From assembly GCA_025617745.1 (NCBI GenBank), contig CM046859.1, positions 26,773,371-26,837,370 of the forward strand: DNA of 64,000 nt, given 5' to 3'. The position numbers and the translations under genes were made by a program. The DNA is from Heliocidaris erythrogramma (taxonomy: Eukaryota; Echinodermata; Echinoidea; Camarodonta; Echinometridae). The notes below the pieces were generated by a model. The model did not search any database. It was not told the origin of the DNA and was given only the letters and a program-made list of their open reading frames with translations. Shown in pieces: positions 35,491 through 46,400 of the stretch; position 1 is the first letter of the stretch; every line of letters starts with the position of its first letter.

Positions 35491-35520
35491 CCAGTGATAT
35501 ATATATATATTTGTATATTT

Positions 35521-35669
35521 GACTAACGGGTACATTAAGTCGACACCGAACAATGCAGTTTATTCCGTCATAATAGCGACCCCTACATTAGGTCGACAGT
35601 TGGTACATTAGGTCGACAGTTGAACAAAGAAAAAGAACAAAAACTGTCCTCCTAATGTACCCATTAGTC
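35521..35669. mobile_element. Small foldback element, word GTACATTAGGTCGACAGT
   Basis: GACTAACGGGTACATTAAGT on the left mirrors CTAATGTACCCATTAGTC on the right. The word TACATTAGGTCGACAGTT occurs twice in tandem. The reversed core TTTATTCCGTCATAAT is at 35559-35574. It sits 30 bp from the preceding element, which has different arms. Confidence 0.75.
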
Positions 35670-35689
35670 GTTTATATATATATAATATT

Positions 35690-36380
35690 ATAAGACCAAG
35701 AATGGTTACTAAAAGAGTTATATTTGTGGTAATGGGAAAATAAAATATCATAAAAGCAAGGTACAATTGTTGGAATTTGTTATTCATTCAATGAAATACA
35801 AAGACAATAGCACCGACAAGTCTTGTGGTATGTATCAGGTATTTTTTTTTTTTTGTAATTGTTCTTGAAATAGTCAAAAGAAGGTCAGACGAGGCTCGGG
35901 TTGTTCCAAATTGTTAGGCCATAATAGAAGAAAGAAAACTACACTCTCTCCATTTTCAGTTTGCTAGTGGTTGCCGGAGGGAGGTGCGTAGGATCATTTT
36001 GAAGAGCGGACATAAATAGCGTGGAAAATTGTGACTAAAAAAGATGTAATACAAGTGGTGAAACTCATTGAATAATTGTCTTATTCTCATTTATACACAG
36101 GTTCAAATATATATAATTTAAACTGATTTTATTCAAAAAAGCGTATGGGCACATCGTGCTCACATTACCAACTTGAATGAAAAATGACGAAATTAAAGTT
36201 GACATTTGCACAATTCAGGGTTTTCAGGACGAAATTTGAAGTTTTATGTTTATTTGTTGCAGTTTTACATCAAAAACAATCTTTACAAAAACAATTTTAC
36301 AGCATATTTATTTTGTCAATTTCAGAAAATAGGGGTAAAGAACTCAAATCAAGTACAATTTACAGTAAATAGGTGGAAAG
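35690..36380. other. Intergenic; fragment shared with 27.3 kb, otherwise nothing recognised
   Basis: 35692-35808 matches 27310-27425 closely (for example AAAGCAAGGTACAATTG), a family fragment. The remainder is unremarkable AT-rich DNA. Confidence 0.6.
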
Positions 36381-36389
36381 TTTGAGAGA

Positions 36390-37970
36390 TATATGAACGA
36401 CTGGCAAAAAGAAGAAAAATGTAAAATTGTGCCCCCTTTTAGAATGAAATATTTTTGTTGTTGTTATAGAGGAAAACTGAACCCCACAACCCCCAGCAAA
36501 TTCGTCCCCACCCCGCCCCCCCCCGCCCTCCTCCGACAACTGGCAAGACCAAAAAAATACGGGTCTTCCTTTTCCAAAAGTTGACAAACCTGCATTTGTG
36601 CGCCCCCCTTATACAAATTCTCCAAATGATCTGAAATGATCAATGGCAAAAATCTTATCCCCTGATGGCCAAACAGACCTCTTTGAAATATCAGCAGGAG
36701 TTCTCCAGGGCGACACCCTTGCACCATACCTGTTTGTTATAGTACTGGACTACGCATTAAGATCAGCAATCAAGGGAAAGCAGGAGGAGCTTGGCTTTCA
36801 CTTATTCAGACGAAGATCTAGAAGAATCGGACCAGTGGTTATAACAGACCTCGACTTTGCGGATGATATCGCCTTAATATCGGAAGAGATGCAACAGGCG
36901 CAAGAACTCCTGACCCTGGTGGAAACGTCTGCGGCAAAGGTTGGATTGAAGATAAATGCCAAGAAAACTGAATTCATGTCAAGCAATCAACCAGGTGCAG
37001 TCAGTCTACACACAAACGATGGAGCCGATCTGGAAGAGGTTAAAGACTTTAAGTATCTAGGATCATGGATGGAAAGTACAGAAAAGGATGTCAAACAGAG
37101 GAAGGCAGTAGCTTGGAGAGCTTGTACCAAACTCAACAAGATTTGGAAGTCATCTTTTCCAAGAAAATTTAAGCTTCGACTATTCACTGCAACTGTTGAG
37201 TCAGTATTGCTTTATGGTTCTGAGGCATGGACAATTACAGCTTGTCAAGGAACTTGATGGTTGCTTGGAGGCAACACTTGACCAATGCAGAGCTGTATGC
37301 GAATCTTCCTAAAATAAGCCAAAAGATCAGGACGAGGGGACTCAGGTATGCTGGCCACTGCTCAAGAAGCCAAGAGTGTGTTTCGCAGCTGTTACACTGG
37401 ACACCAAACCGTGGAAAAAGGAAGCCAGGAAGACCAACTCTATCATACCTTAATACTCTGAAGAGGGATACCGGTCTTGAGCCTGAAGAACTAAGATCAG
37501 CAATGAGGGACAGAGGTGTTTGGATGGCCATCGTGAATCGAGGACACCACTCGAATTAAGCAAGTAAGTAAGCACATACAAATTCTAGGGAGATTTGCCG
37601 TTCTTGCGCAGGAGTTTGTACGCTGTCAGTGTTTATAGAACTTAAATACATACATTCGACCAATGCAGAGCTGTATGGGAATCTTCCTAAAATAAGCCAA
37701 AAGATCAGGACGAGGAGACTCAGGTATGCTGGCCAAAGCTCAAGAAACCAAGAGTGTGTTTCGCAGCTGTTACACTGGACACCAAACCGTGGAAAAAGGA
37801 AGCCAGGAAGACCAACTGTATCATACCTTGATACTCTGAAGAGGGATACCGGTCTTGAGCCTGAAGAACTAAGATCAGCAATGAGGGACAGAGGTGTTTG
37901 GATGGCCTTCGTGAATCGAGGACACCACTCGAATTAAGCAAGCTTATACAAAATCCTGGATCTGCCCCTG
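36390..37970. mobile_element. hAT-like non-autonomous element, split by an RTE-like insertion
   Basis: 36430-36618 is the inverted homologue of 55965-56140 (shared TTTAGAATGAAA, TGGCAAGACCAAAAAA, AAAGTTGACAAACCTGCATT). The right end TCCTGGATCTGCCCCTG (37954-37970) matches the TIR of the 55938 copy. The two halves are separated by the retrotransposon at 36618-37942, with CTTATACAAA repeated at both junctions (36608-36617 and 37943-37952). Confidence 0.7.
36618..37942 (+). mobile_element. RTE-like non-LTR retrotransposon fragment with duplicated 3' end
   Basis: 36643-37257 encodes an RT segment: GVLQGDTLAPYLF, LDFADDIALISEEMQQAQEL, AKVGLKINAKKTEFM, FKYLGSWMESTEKDV, ESVLLYGSEAWTI. After a frameshift, 37227-37559 gives the C-terminal part (NAELYANLPKISQKIRTRG, PNRGKRKPGRPTLSYLNTLK, GHHSN and stop), followed by a short AAGT repeat tail. 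About 280 bp of this end (37278-37559) recur nearly unchanged at 37658-37937. The element is 5'-truncated and inactive. The clade call rests on motif style and the short tandem-repeat tail. Confidence 0.8.
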
Positions 37971-38539
37971 GCATCCACTATAATTGCTGCTACGTTTAAT
38001 TTCATTTTTTTCTATTTGTTTTGCATAAGCATTGATTTCATGAAAAAATGTAAACGTGCTTTGAAGTTTCTGCGTGCCTGAATTGTTGCTATTAAAGTCC
38101 TGTTTTTATCATTCATTAAAAATTTGTTCTGGGTATGCAAGATAGGCATTGTTTCTATAAAGAAAATGAGATAGACATTCCTTCTAAGCCATTATAAACA
38201 TCACTTTGTATTTTATTTTGTTGCACGTAACAATGAATAGAACAGGTCTGCATATTTACATCATTTTGTTTTAAATGATTACGAAAATCAAGAGTAATTA
38301 CTTGTTGGTATGTGAGATGAACATATATTTCTGTATGATGATAGTACAGTTAAATAATTGTCTCATTTTTGAAAAGCGATACCTGTGAGTTCTATCCATT
38401 TAATACTGTTGTATTTTCTTTCAGCTAGAAGGACTTTGAGAGTTGTCATGTTTTTTCCTTGACTTTATCATTTCCCAACTTTTCCTATCCATTTATATAT
38501 CATATCCTGTGACGTAGCTACAGAGGGTTACGGGGGCAC

Positions 38540-38700
38540 CCCCCCCCCCCATCGCATGGCCAAAAAAAAAAAAGAAAAAAAAAAGAGAGAAAGGAAATAT
38601 GGGAGCGAAAAGGACGAGGAAAGAAGGTAATAGGATGACCCCTTCCCCCACCCTCCCCCAATCAGTGGCCTAGTAAACGCGCACAGAATTTTCCGACTAA
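38540..38700. repeat. Poly-C and poly-A low-complexity stretch
   Basis: A run of C (38538-38551) is followed by A-rich and GA-rich sequence. Nothing else is seen. Confidence 0.6.
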
Positions 38701-38934
38701 GACTAATGTCCCTGTATTAAAGAGTTGTAGCCTCTTGTCGAGGCCCTGGCGCTGTTGAAATCCTTGGCGGCAAACCGAGGCGCTTGCGCCGAGGGCCTGA
38801 ATTATATATTTCCTACTGAATTATGCATGAAAACGTGAATAGTTAGATAACCGCGGCGATTGCCCAGCAAATTGGCCAATGAAATCTCAAGGATTTCTTA
38901 CTTCAGTTCTGGACTAGTCTATTATTTTTTTTTT

Positions 38935-38990
38935 TTTTATTTATTTATTTTTTTTTTTTTTTTTTTTTTGGGGGGGGGGGGGGGGGGAGA
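38935..38990. repeat. Poly-T run followed by a poly-G run
   Basis: A T-rich stretch at 38928-38969 runs straight into a G run at 38970-38986, next to the left arm of the helicase element. Confidence 0.8.
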
Positions 38991-39177
38991 TTACGTAAAG
39001 CTATTGCTCAAAATACATTCACAGACAAGCACATTATGAAGAATTCGATCTCTAGCTTACAAACCATGGTAATTTGAAATAAGACAAATGTACATATTTC
39101 TCAAGAGATCATCATATATTTACAAATAATGAAGAATGGGCAATAAAAGTCACCGTTCAACAATAGATGAATCTCCA

Positions 39178-40305
39178 TCAATTCTGATGTAACCAAGGAG
39201 TTACCAGCAACTTCACTGCCCGGCAAGGGTATCCGCCTGGCCTAGGCCCTAGCATAGCTCGCGAATTCAAAGCAGCAGTCTCACTCTCCATCCCTGGCCC
39301 ACGGAGGTAATCAGCACAGAGCGGTAGCGCTTGAAAAATAACACTTTTTCCATAGCCAGTAGGCAGATTCACAAAAACATCTTGTCCTTTAACCCTAATA
39401 GGCCATATTACGCGAAACGTCGAGGGGGGGGGGGCGGAATCCGCCCCCCCCCCCTCGACGTTTCGCGTAATATGTTCGCATCGCGAAAAGCAGTCACCAC
39501 GCCGCTTCACTACTTTTTTCTTTCAAGTCTTGCGCAACTTTTGAGACCAAATTTGTGATGTCCGCGCGTGCGGTTCCGGATTTACGCAACATTTCGTAAG
39601 TGCATGTCAGACCCAAAATTGCTCAAAAACGTGATTTCGTGTACAAATCCAATGCAAATTGTGTTCCCAGCTAAAATTCATAAATATTTCATTATTTTTA
39701 CTTTTACTTTTTAAAAACAATTAATTTTATGTTATGATTAAAATAGTGTCGCCGACGAATTCCATCGAAAAAACGATAAAAAACGATAAAAAACAAAAAG
39801 TCGAAAAACAAAGAAATACATAAGAAATTAAAATAAACAATAAAATACATAAGAAAAAAAGGATTTTACCGAATTTTTTGGGGTTTATTTGATCAGAATC
39901 TGACAAAGGGTCTCTATACAAAAAATTAGCAGTTTTGGGGCTTTATTTAATTAATTAGAGCAAACCATTAATTTTATGCATAAATTAGCATAATTAATTA
40001 GTTGTGACATTTTTCGGAGAAATTGACTATACAGTTTTGTAAATTACGTGGTCGGCGACGTGTGTGCCGATTTTCGTTGCGAATGCGCAGTGGACGGCCG
40101 AGATCTTAGGGGGGGGGCGGAATCAGCCCCCCCCCCCCGGCTGTGAGATGGGTCTAAATAACCCGGCTCTATTAGGGTTAAGTGCAGATTTGATTGCATC
40201 AACTTGCAAATCTTTGAATCTGTCCATCTTCAACGTTCTAGCGGCATATTCTAAGCTCTTACAAATATCGTCATCACTCGTCGTGGAAGAAACTTTGAAC
40301 GCCAT
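39178..40305 (-). pseudogene. RecQ-like DNA helicase, N-terminal fragment, split by an insertion
   Basis: The frame opens at 40305 with MAFKVSSTTSDDDICKSLEY and continues DAIKSAL at about 40182. It resumes at about 39389 with GQDVFVNLPTGYGKSVIFQA, the Walker A motif (PTGYGKS) of RecQ-type SF2 helicases, and ALPLCADYLRG. Between them lies a TTAA-flanked insertion (39393-40177). One TTAA left in place would keep the frame, so the insertion interrupted an open frame. Past ADYLRG no further helicase motifs are seen (no DEAH box), so the gene is truncated or continued in an unseen exon. Confidence 0.7.
39393..40177. mobile_element. piggyBac-like MITE with TTAA target sites
   Basis: Ends CCCTAATAGGCC and, inverted, CCCTAATAGAGCC are bordered by TTAA at 39389-39392 and 40178-40181. 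Near the left end there is a hairpin, ATTACGCGAAACGTCGAG, then G run, then C run, then its complement (39406-39474). A matching G/C-run hairpin is at 40108-40140. TTAA duplication and CCCT-type ends are typical of piggyBac-type elements. No transposase. Confidence 0.8.
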
Positions 40306-40733
40306 TTTGGGCTAGCGTGCAGTCGAGTCATGAATATTTAACATTACGTCATGGTAGCTCGCGCTTATTGGATGATTTTCACCGACCAAAATTTGGTCGG
40401 AATATTCGTCAAAACAATGAAATACAAAAAAAATTCAGATCAGGTGTCAAGAGGCCCTCGGCGCAAGCGCCTCGGTTTTGCTGGCTCGCTTCGCTCGCCA
40501 GAAATTTTGCTTCCATATCGCCAAGGATTTCAACAGCGCCAGGGCCTGGACAAGAGGCTAAAAGAGTTGCGACATGGACGTCCCACTTTTCTGGAAACAA
40601 AATGGCGTTCGAATTCTTTTTATTGAGAACACCCAGGTGCTCATCGGAATTGAATAGAAATGTTACGTAACAGTGGAAACAAAATGGCGTTCAAATCCCC
40701 AGTTGTCGTAACTCTCTAATACAGGGACACTAA

Positions 40734-41144
40734 TACCCCTTTCACATCAAGCTTTGGTCCGGCCCAGGTCCGGCCCTGGTCCGGACCAAATCTTGATGTG
40801 AAAGCATTTGGTCCGGACCAAAAAGTTAGTGCGGACCAAAATTTGGTCCGGACCAAGAGGTGTTTCAGGTCCGGACCAGGTTCGAACCAAATTTCGTGTG
40901 AAAAGCACAAAGAATTTGGTCCGGACCAAATGCATGTCCCGCGCTAAGCTAGCTAGCTAGCCAGTTCCAAATGTCGCGCGATTCATGAGGGGGGTAAGTG
41001 GTTTCCGTGGCAACTGCGACGGATATGTTTGGTCCGGCCCAGGTCCGGCCTAAATCTTCACGGCGGTGTGAAAGCACTTGCGACGCACATAATTTGGTCC
41101 GGACCGGGTGCGGACCAAATTTGGACGGCAGTGGGAAAGGGGTA
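40734..41144. mobile_element. Harbinger-like MITE filled with TTTGGTCCGGACCAAA palindromes
   Basis: Ends TACCCCTTTCACAT and, inverted, TACCCCTTTCCCAC are flanked by TAA on both sides (40731-40733 and 41145-41147), as for PIF/Harbinger-type elements. Inside, the perfect palindrome TTTGGTCCGGACCAAA and partial forms (GGTCCGGCCCAGGTCCGGCC) recur many times in both lobes. ORFs across it follow from the repeats. Confidence 0.75.
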
Positions 41145-41604
41145 TAAGACCGATGCAGTGCCCCCTCAATGGCTTTCGAAAATGAGACAAGTCTTTAACT
41201 ATACTATATCATCATACATAAATATATGTCCATCTCCCAACTCACGCTACGCCACTGATTATATCTACGATAAAATTATTAATAAACGATATCTCTTTCT
41301 CTCCCCCCCCCCCCCTCTCTCTCTCTCTGTAATATGTGTGAGTATATAATGATATATTTGATCTAAGTTTATGCGTTACTGATTTCATTTTTCTAAAATG
41401 CAATACCATTTATATTATTCTTCGTGATTTTGAATTGTGACATTAGCTTGTTTGTCTCTGTGTTTGCGAGAATGTTAAAGAATCTTTCTAGTTTTCTTGC
41501 AACTATTTTTATATCGAATCACATAAAGTCCATTGCTAACATAGATACTCGAGTGTTCTCTGTTTCATACATACATTTTATACGTGCAATCATATATATA
41601 TATA

Positions 41605-42227
41605 CACTCAACCAAAAAAGTAAGTTCCCCCCTAGCATTTTTGGATATATCTCAAAAAGTATTTTACCGATTTTCATAATTCAAACGGGAATGGATAGGA
41701 AATTTTATTACTCATAACATGAATGTCATATCATTGCCACCAGATATCATTATTGGTGTGAAAAAAATGCATTTTATGTCAAAATGCATGGGGAAAAAAG
41801 TTGCACTTTAAGGTTATATGAAGCATATTGTGTACATTTCCTATGCAAGTTAGCAAATTAAATTATGTAATTCTCAGGAATTTCTTCAGGTACAATATGC
41901 TTCCCTATTAAACTGTATGCTCATGAAAAGAAAGAGATAGTGAAATATGCAATAAACCATGCTTTAAAGTTCAGAATCATGAATGATTGTTTGATTATTT
42001 GTGTAAAAGTCAATGCAAATCACTAAAGTGCAACTTTTTTCCCATGCATTTTGACATAAAATGCATTTTTTCACACCAATAATGATATCTGGTGGCAATG
42101 ATATGCCATTCATGTTATGAGTAATAAAATTCCCTATCCATTCCCGTTTGAATTATGAAAATCGGTAAAATATTTTTTGAGATATATCCAAAAATGCTAG
42201 GGGGGAACTTACTTTTTTGGTTGAGTG
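41605..42227. mobile_element. Long-TIR element, Tc1/mariner-like, TA target site
   Basis: Inverted arms of more than 200 bp start CACTCAACCAAAAAAGTAAG and run through CCCCCCTAGCATTTTTGGAT to TTGCACTTTA. The centre (about 41805-42020) is single-copy. TA stands at each boundary (41603-41604 and 42228-42229). No transposase is visible, so it is non-autonomous. Confidence 0.8.
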
Positions 42228-42332
42228 TATATAGATATATATATATATATATATCGGACAAGCATGCATGATTGGTTTATAATAGGTGTACAGTGTGTCT
42301 GTGCGTATGTGTGTGTGTGTGGGCTGGTATAG

Positions 42333-42509
42333 CCGTATGTCCGAGGACATTTTCGGACAGAGAACAAAAAAAAAGATCATGAGAACAATGGTCCTCGGAA
42401 GCCGGACAATAGTCCTCGAACGTCGAACAATGAATTTGTGCCTTATTCCGTCGACTGTCCGAGGACGGAGGAACAATAGAAGAATAATACTTGTCCTCGG
42501 AAGTAAAGC
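42333..42509. mobile_element. Small foldback element, word GTCCTCGGA
   Basis: GTCCGAGGAC and GTCCTCGGA words recur in both orientations, with outer ends ATGTCCGAGGACAT and TTGTCCTCGGAAG mirroring each other. A degenerate copy of the shared core (AACAATGAATTTGTG, then CCTTATTCCGTCGAC) is at 42426-42455. (TG)n flanks it on both sides. Confidence 0.65.
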
Positions 42510-42893
42510 CATGTAAAGCTGTGTGTGTGTGTGTGTGTGAGAGAGAGAGTGTGTGGGTGTGTGTGTGTGAATATATCCATCATCTTATTGGGGTGGGTCC
42601 GTTGCGCTGGATAATGAGTCCATAATTTATGGTAGATTTCTTTGTGTTTTGAGTACTCCCTATATATATTAAAGAAAAAATCGTGTAATCACTGACGTCA
42701 CTTCCCGGGGGAGTGAAAATACAGTGAAAATTCACCCTTTCCTTTTCTGAGAGTACTCGATATTCATTCGATATTCACTTTTAAGATTACTGACGTTAAC
42801 TCCCGGAGGAGTGAAAATACAGAGAAAAATCTTTTTTTTTTTCTTTTAGGTACTTAACATTGTGGTCATTCGGAAAAAATACGTATAGACATA

Positions 42894-43161
42894 TTAAAGA
42901 GCTTTGACACAGCTGTTCTCGTAAACGACTTGCATCTCTTCATCTTGATCGCCGCTCTCAGGAACCTTGCTTCCAGAGGTCTTAGGGCCCATGTTGAGGT
43001 CCTGATAGGTGTTTTCAGATGGTCCTCCTTCAGCAGAGAAGGATGGGTTCTCGTACAAGTCATCCTGAGCATGACGAGATAAATTTGTGCAAGTCCCTGC
43101 CGTTGACGGCGCTGACGTATCCTTTGGTCGTGAATTCAACGACCCCACCTTTAAGTATTTC
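42894..43161 (-). CDS. Receptor exon: cytoplasmic tail with tyrosine motifs
   Basis: It reads KYLKVGSLNSRPKD at the membrane side, then DDLYENPSF, ENTYQDLN and EEMQVVYENS, ending CVKAL and TAA. Two YxN motifs (YENP, YENS) fit GRB2-type SH2 binding if phosphorylated; YQDL is a YxxL motif. The spacing is not that of an ITAM. The acceptor is CTACTTCAG, entered in phase 2. Confidence 0.9.
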
Positions 43162-43435
43162 CTGAAGTAGTGAGATTAATCGCTTAGTAATAAAAATGAT
43201 CAGAATAATGATGATGATTATGATGATAATAATAATAATAATAACTCTTTTTCCAGCGTTAGGGGGAATCCTTTTATCTCAGCCTATTGTTATCATTCCC
43301 CTTTAATAACGCACGGTTCCTTTCTCCGTAACATCGAATTTCTATTGTGACGGAATAAACCGCATTGTTAGGATTCCCCCTAACGTAGGAAATATGTTGT
43401 AATATTAATAAAATCATAATGATAATAATAATAAT

Positions 43436-43470
<35 letters not shown>

Positions 43471-46400
43471 CCAAATAAAGTCCACTACAAATTTTATTAA
43501 CCGAAATGGAAATTCTTTTTGCTCAATTGATCGTGGGCCCGGCAGCCACTGTGCAGCGCCAGATCGACGTTGCTCTATCCTTTCAATTGTTGAACGCCAA
43601 ACTCCCATCTTTTAACGTATTTTGGTATGACGCGGCCGGGGTTCGAACACCCACGACCTCCCGATTGTGAGGTGGACGCTCTACTGACTGAGCCAACACA
43701 TATCTAGTACTATATAAAGTTTAAAAATAAAACAGGAACATTGCTTTTTTTTGTTCGAAGATCGACATAAAATGCATCATATGGACCAACTTCATTTGTT
43801 CCTTTTCTTTCATTTTGTTCCTAATATGTCTCTGAATAGATATACGACTGAAGATGCAAATTCTTGGGTGTCAAAATCGTTATCATTATCATTATTAAAG
43901 CACCGTTTATCAGAGCTGATGTAGAATTGAGACCAAATTGCACAAGATGTGTTGAAGTCATTTCGTAGTATACTCACTGAGTAACGAATAACACGCCTCC
44001 ACACACAAGAAGGAAGCATGTAACCCCGAAAAGCGCCCAAGGCACGGACGCTCGAGATCTGCTTTTAGCAACATCGCCCACTGCTGATTTCTGCTTTGTG
44101 GTCACGTCATCAGTATTTGGCTTCTCACCCGTTTCACCTAACAAAAAAAAACACACACACAAAAACACGACCGAACGATCAGTCTCATGTAATTCTGCTG
44201 AGACGACGCACGGGTCCATTCATAAGACAAATGCCTTTTTGTAAATAATAGAGTACACCAAACCAGTCGATTATTTCCTCAACTTCTGTCTAGCTTCAGC
44301 GCAGCCTAAGTGATCCTCATAATACAACCCTGGAAAAATTATTAGACCAAGCTTCTGTAATAAGGGTACCATAATATGCATACAAAATTATAAAAATGAT
44401 TTGTCTTTGTATTTCATTGAATGAATACCAAATTCCGGCAATTATACCTTGCATTTATGGAATTTTATTTCCTTCTTACCACAAAAATAACACTATCAGT
44501 AACCCTGCTTGGTCTAATAATTTTTTTCCATGGCTATATGCCATATCAAAACCTTCGCATATTGTCGTAGGAAATTTCACTGTTTATCTCCACTGATAAG
44601 AAACACTTATACCATTGACGTAGCCATGCTATATTCTTTAAAGGATCCTTGCAGCCCAAATGCAAGTTTATTGATGTTGATGTGCAGGGGTGCATACAAC
44701 TAATTCTGTTATTCAAACATATAGCTATAGTAAGTTTCATAGATTTTTAAATGTTTTGAAATATTTTTTTCCAACCTCCTAAGCTCCACCCTAAACAAAA
44801 CTACAGATCTCATTCCTGCAATGACATCATCTTTCAATCATCAGTCAGCTACACTAACATTCTACAATATACAGTGGAATGTAGCTTTCCCCAGCTCAGC
44901 ACATGCTCACCTAGAATTGCATGCTTTCAAACAATACCTCCTCATTACCATTCTTTTCCTGGTGATCTACAGCATGTCTGACATAGCAACTACTATGTAG
45001 GCATTGTATGGTCTATTAGAACAGATGGTCATCTCTGGCAAAGCTACATACCACTGTCTCTCCTTAGCTCACTAATGTTAACATATGATGTAATTGCAGG
45101 AATGAGATCTGGATCATTTTTTTAGGGTGGAGCTTGGCACGTTTGAGAAAATTATCTTAAAAACATTTTTAATAATTTGTGAAACATATTTAGATGTTTG
45201 AATAGCAAAATATAAGTTGTATGAATCCCTGCACATCAACAGGAATCAACTTGAATTTTGGTTGCAGGGGATCTTTAAGCACTTTACATATTCTCCGAGG
45301 CTTGGACTCCTTACACGGATGGAAAAAAGAACATTATCAGAGTCTTCCAGGATAAAACAAAGGCCGAATAAAATTTATGACGGTGGATTAAACTTAAATC
45401 ATGATTAAAAATGACTTCGTTATGTCCGGCAGAAAAAAAAAACAGGCGAGGTCAAACATAGTGTTCTTTGTTTTGAAGAATGAAGATTTGATTATTTTTG
45501 TAAAATGAAGGTGAACAAAAATGATTTGACCTATTGGCTAGTGGCTACCCATCATAAATCCTTTTAATTTGGACCCAAGAATTTTTGTTAAGCTTCACTT
45601 ACATGGTAAGGTCCGTATCACCAATTCTTGACCGTTGTCAACATGCGTCAGCCTTTTGCCGATATCAGAGACGTGTACCGGCGATACACTTATCATGTAC
45701 TCGACGCCCGAGTCTAAGCCTATCAACATATAAGTAAGATCGTCGGTTGTAACTGACTCCTGGGTGATGAAAGCAAACTTTGACCAATCGGAAGACTCGT
45801 TCTTGAGGTAGATGTTGTAGCCACCAATGGGACCCTCACCAACATCGCGATCACCACCCCATGCTTTCCACATGATTGCAATTGCAGTGCAACCCGTGTA
45901 AACTGAAGATGGGGGCTGAGACAGATTCGGGGACACTTTGAGGGGGAAAGAGAGAAAGATAAAGGCAGCAAGTACAGAAAACCCACATATGACAGGTACA
46001 ATCATTTATGAAGTTTGTTACCTAAATATGATTCTTCCTATCTGTAAACTTAAAGTAGCTATCCAAAGAAAATCACACATATGGCAATTAAAGTATCACT
46101 AGAAACTGGGAAGCTTACAGATGGCAATCGTATAAGTTTTATGTCAACTGCGTATCTGATGATTATAAAAACAACATAAATAAAAGCTCTTCTCAGCATC
46201 TGGAATATCCGAGGATTCGCCAGAAATATAGCGATGTTTTGATGTCGTCACACTAGGGACCAATCCTGCTTAAGCAGACGACGTCCTATAATGAATGAAC
46301 GTAATTGCAATGCAATTATTTATCAAATTATAAAGATATATATAAAGCTCTTCTCAGCATCTGGAATATCCGAGGATTCGCCAGAAATATAGCGATGTTT

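Larger units (their letters stand above)
38703..40733. mobile_element. Inverted-repeat element carrying a RecQ-like helicase fragment
   Basis: CTAATGTCCCTGTATTAAAG at the left is mirrored by CTCTCTAATACAGGGACACT at the right. Further shared inner arms include CGCTGTTGAAATCCTTGGCG (38750-38769) against CGCCAAGGATTTCAACAGCG (40519-40538). Between the arms, on the minus strand, lies the start of a helicase reading frame. The right arm carries about 130 extra bp. The TIR-plus-helicase arrangement suggests a DNA transposon; the superfamily was not determined. Confidence 0.6.

Noticed and set aside
43625..43705. tRNA-Val-like sequence as a working tRNA gene
   Set aside because: The A and B boxes are present, but the acceptor stem does not pair and the T-loop has extra bases, so it is called a SINE.
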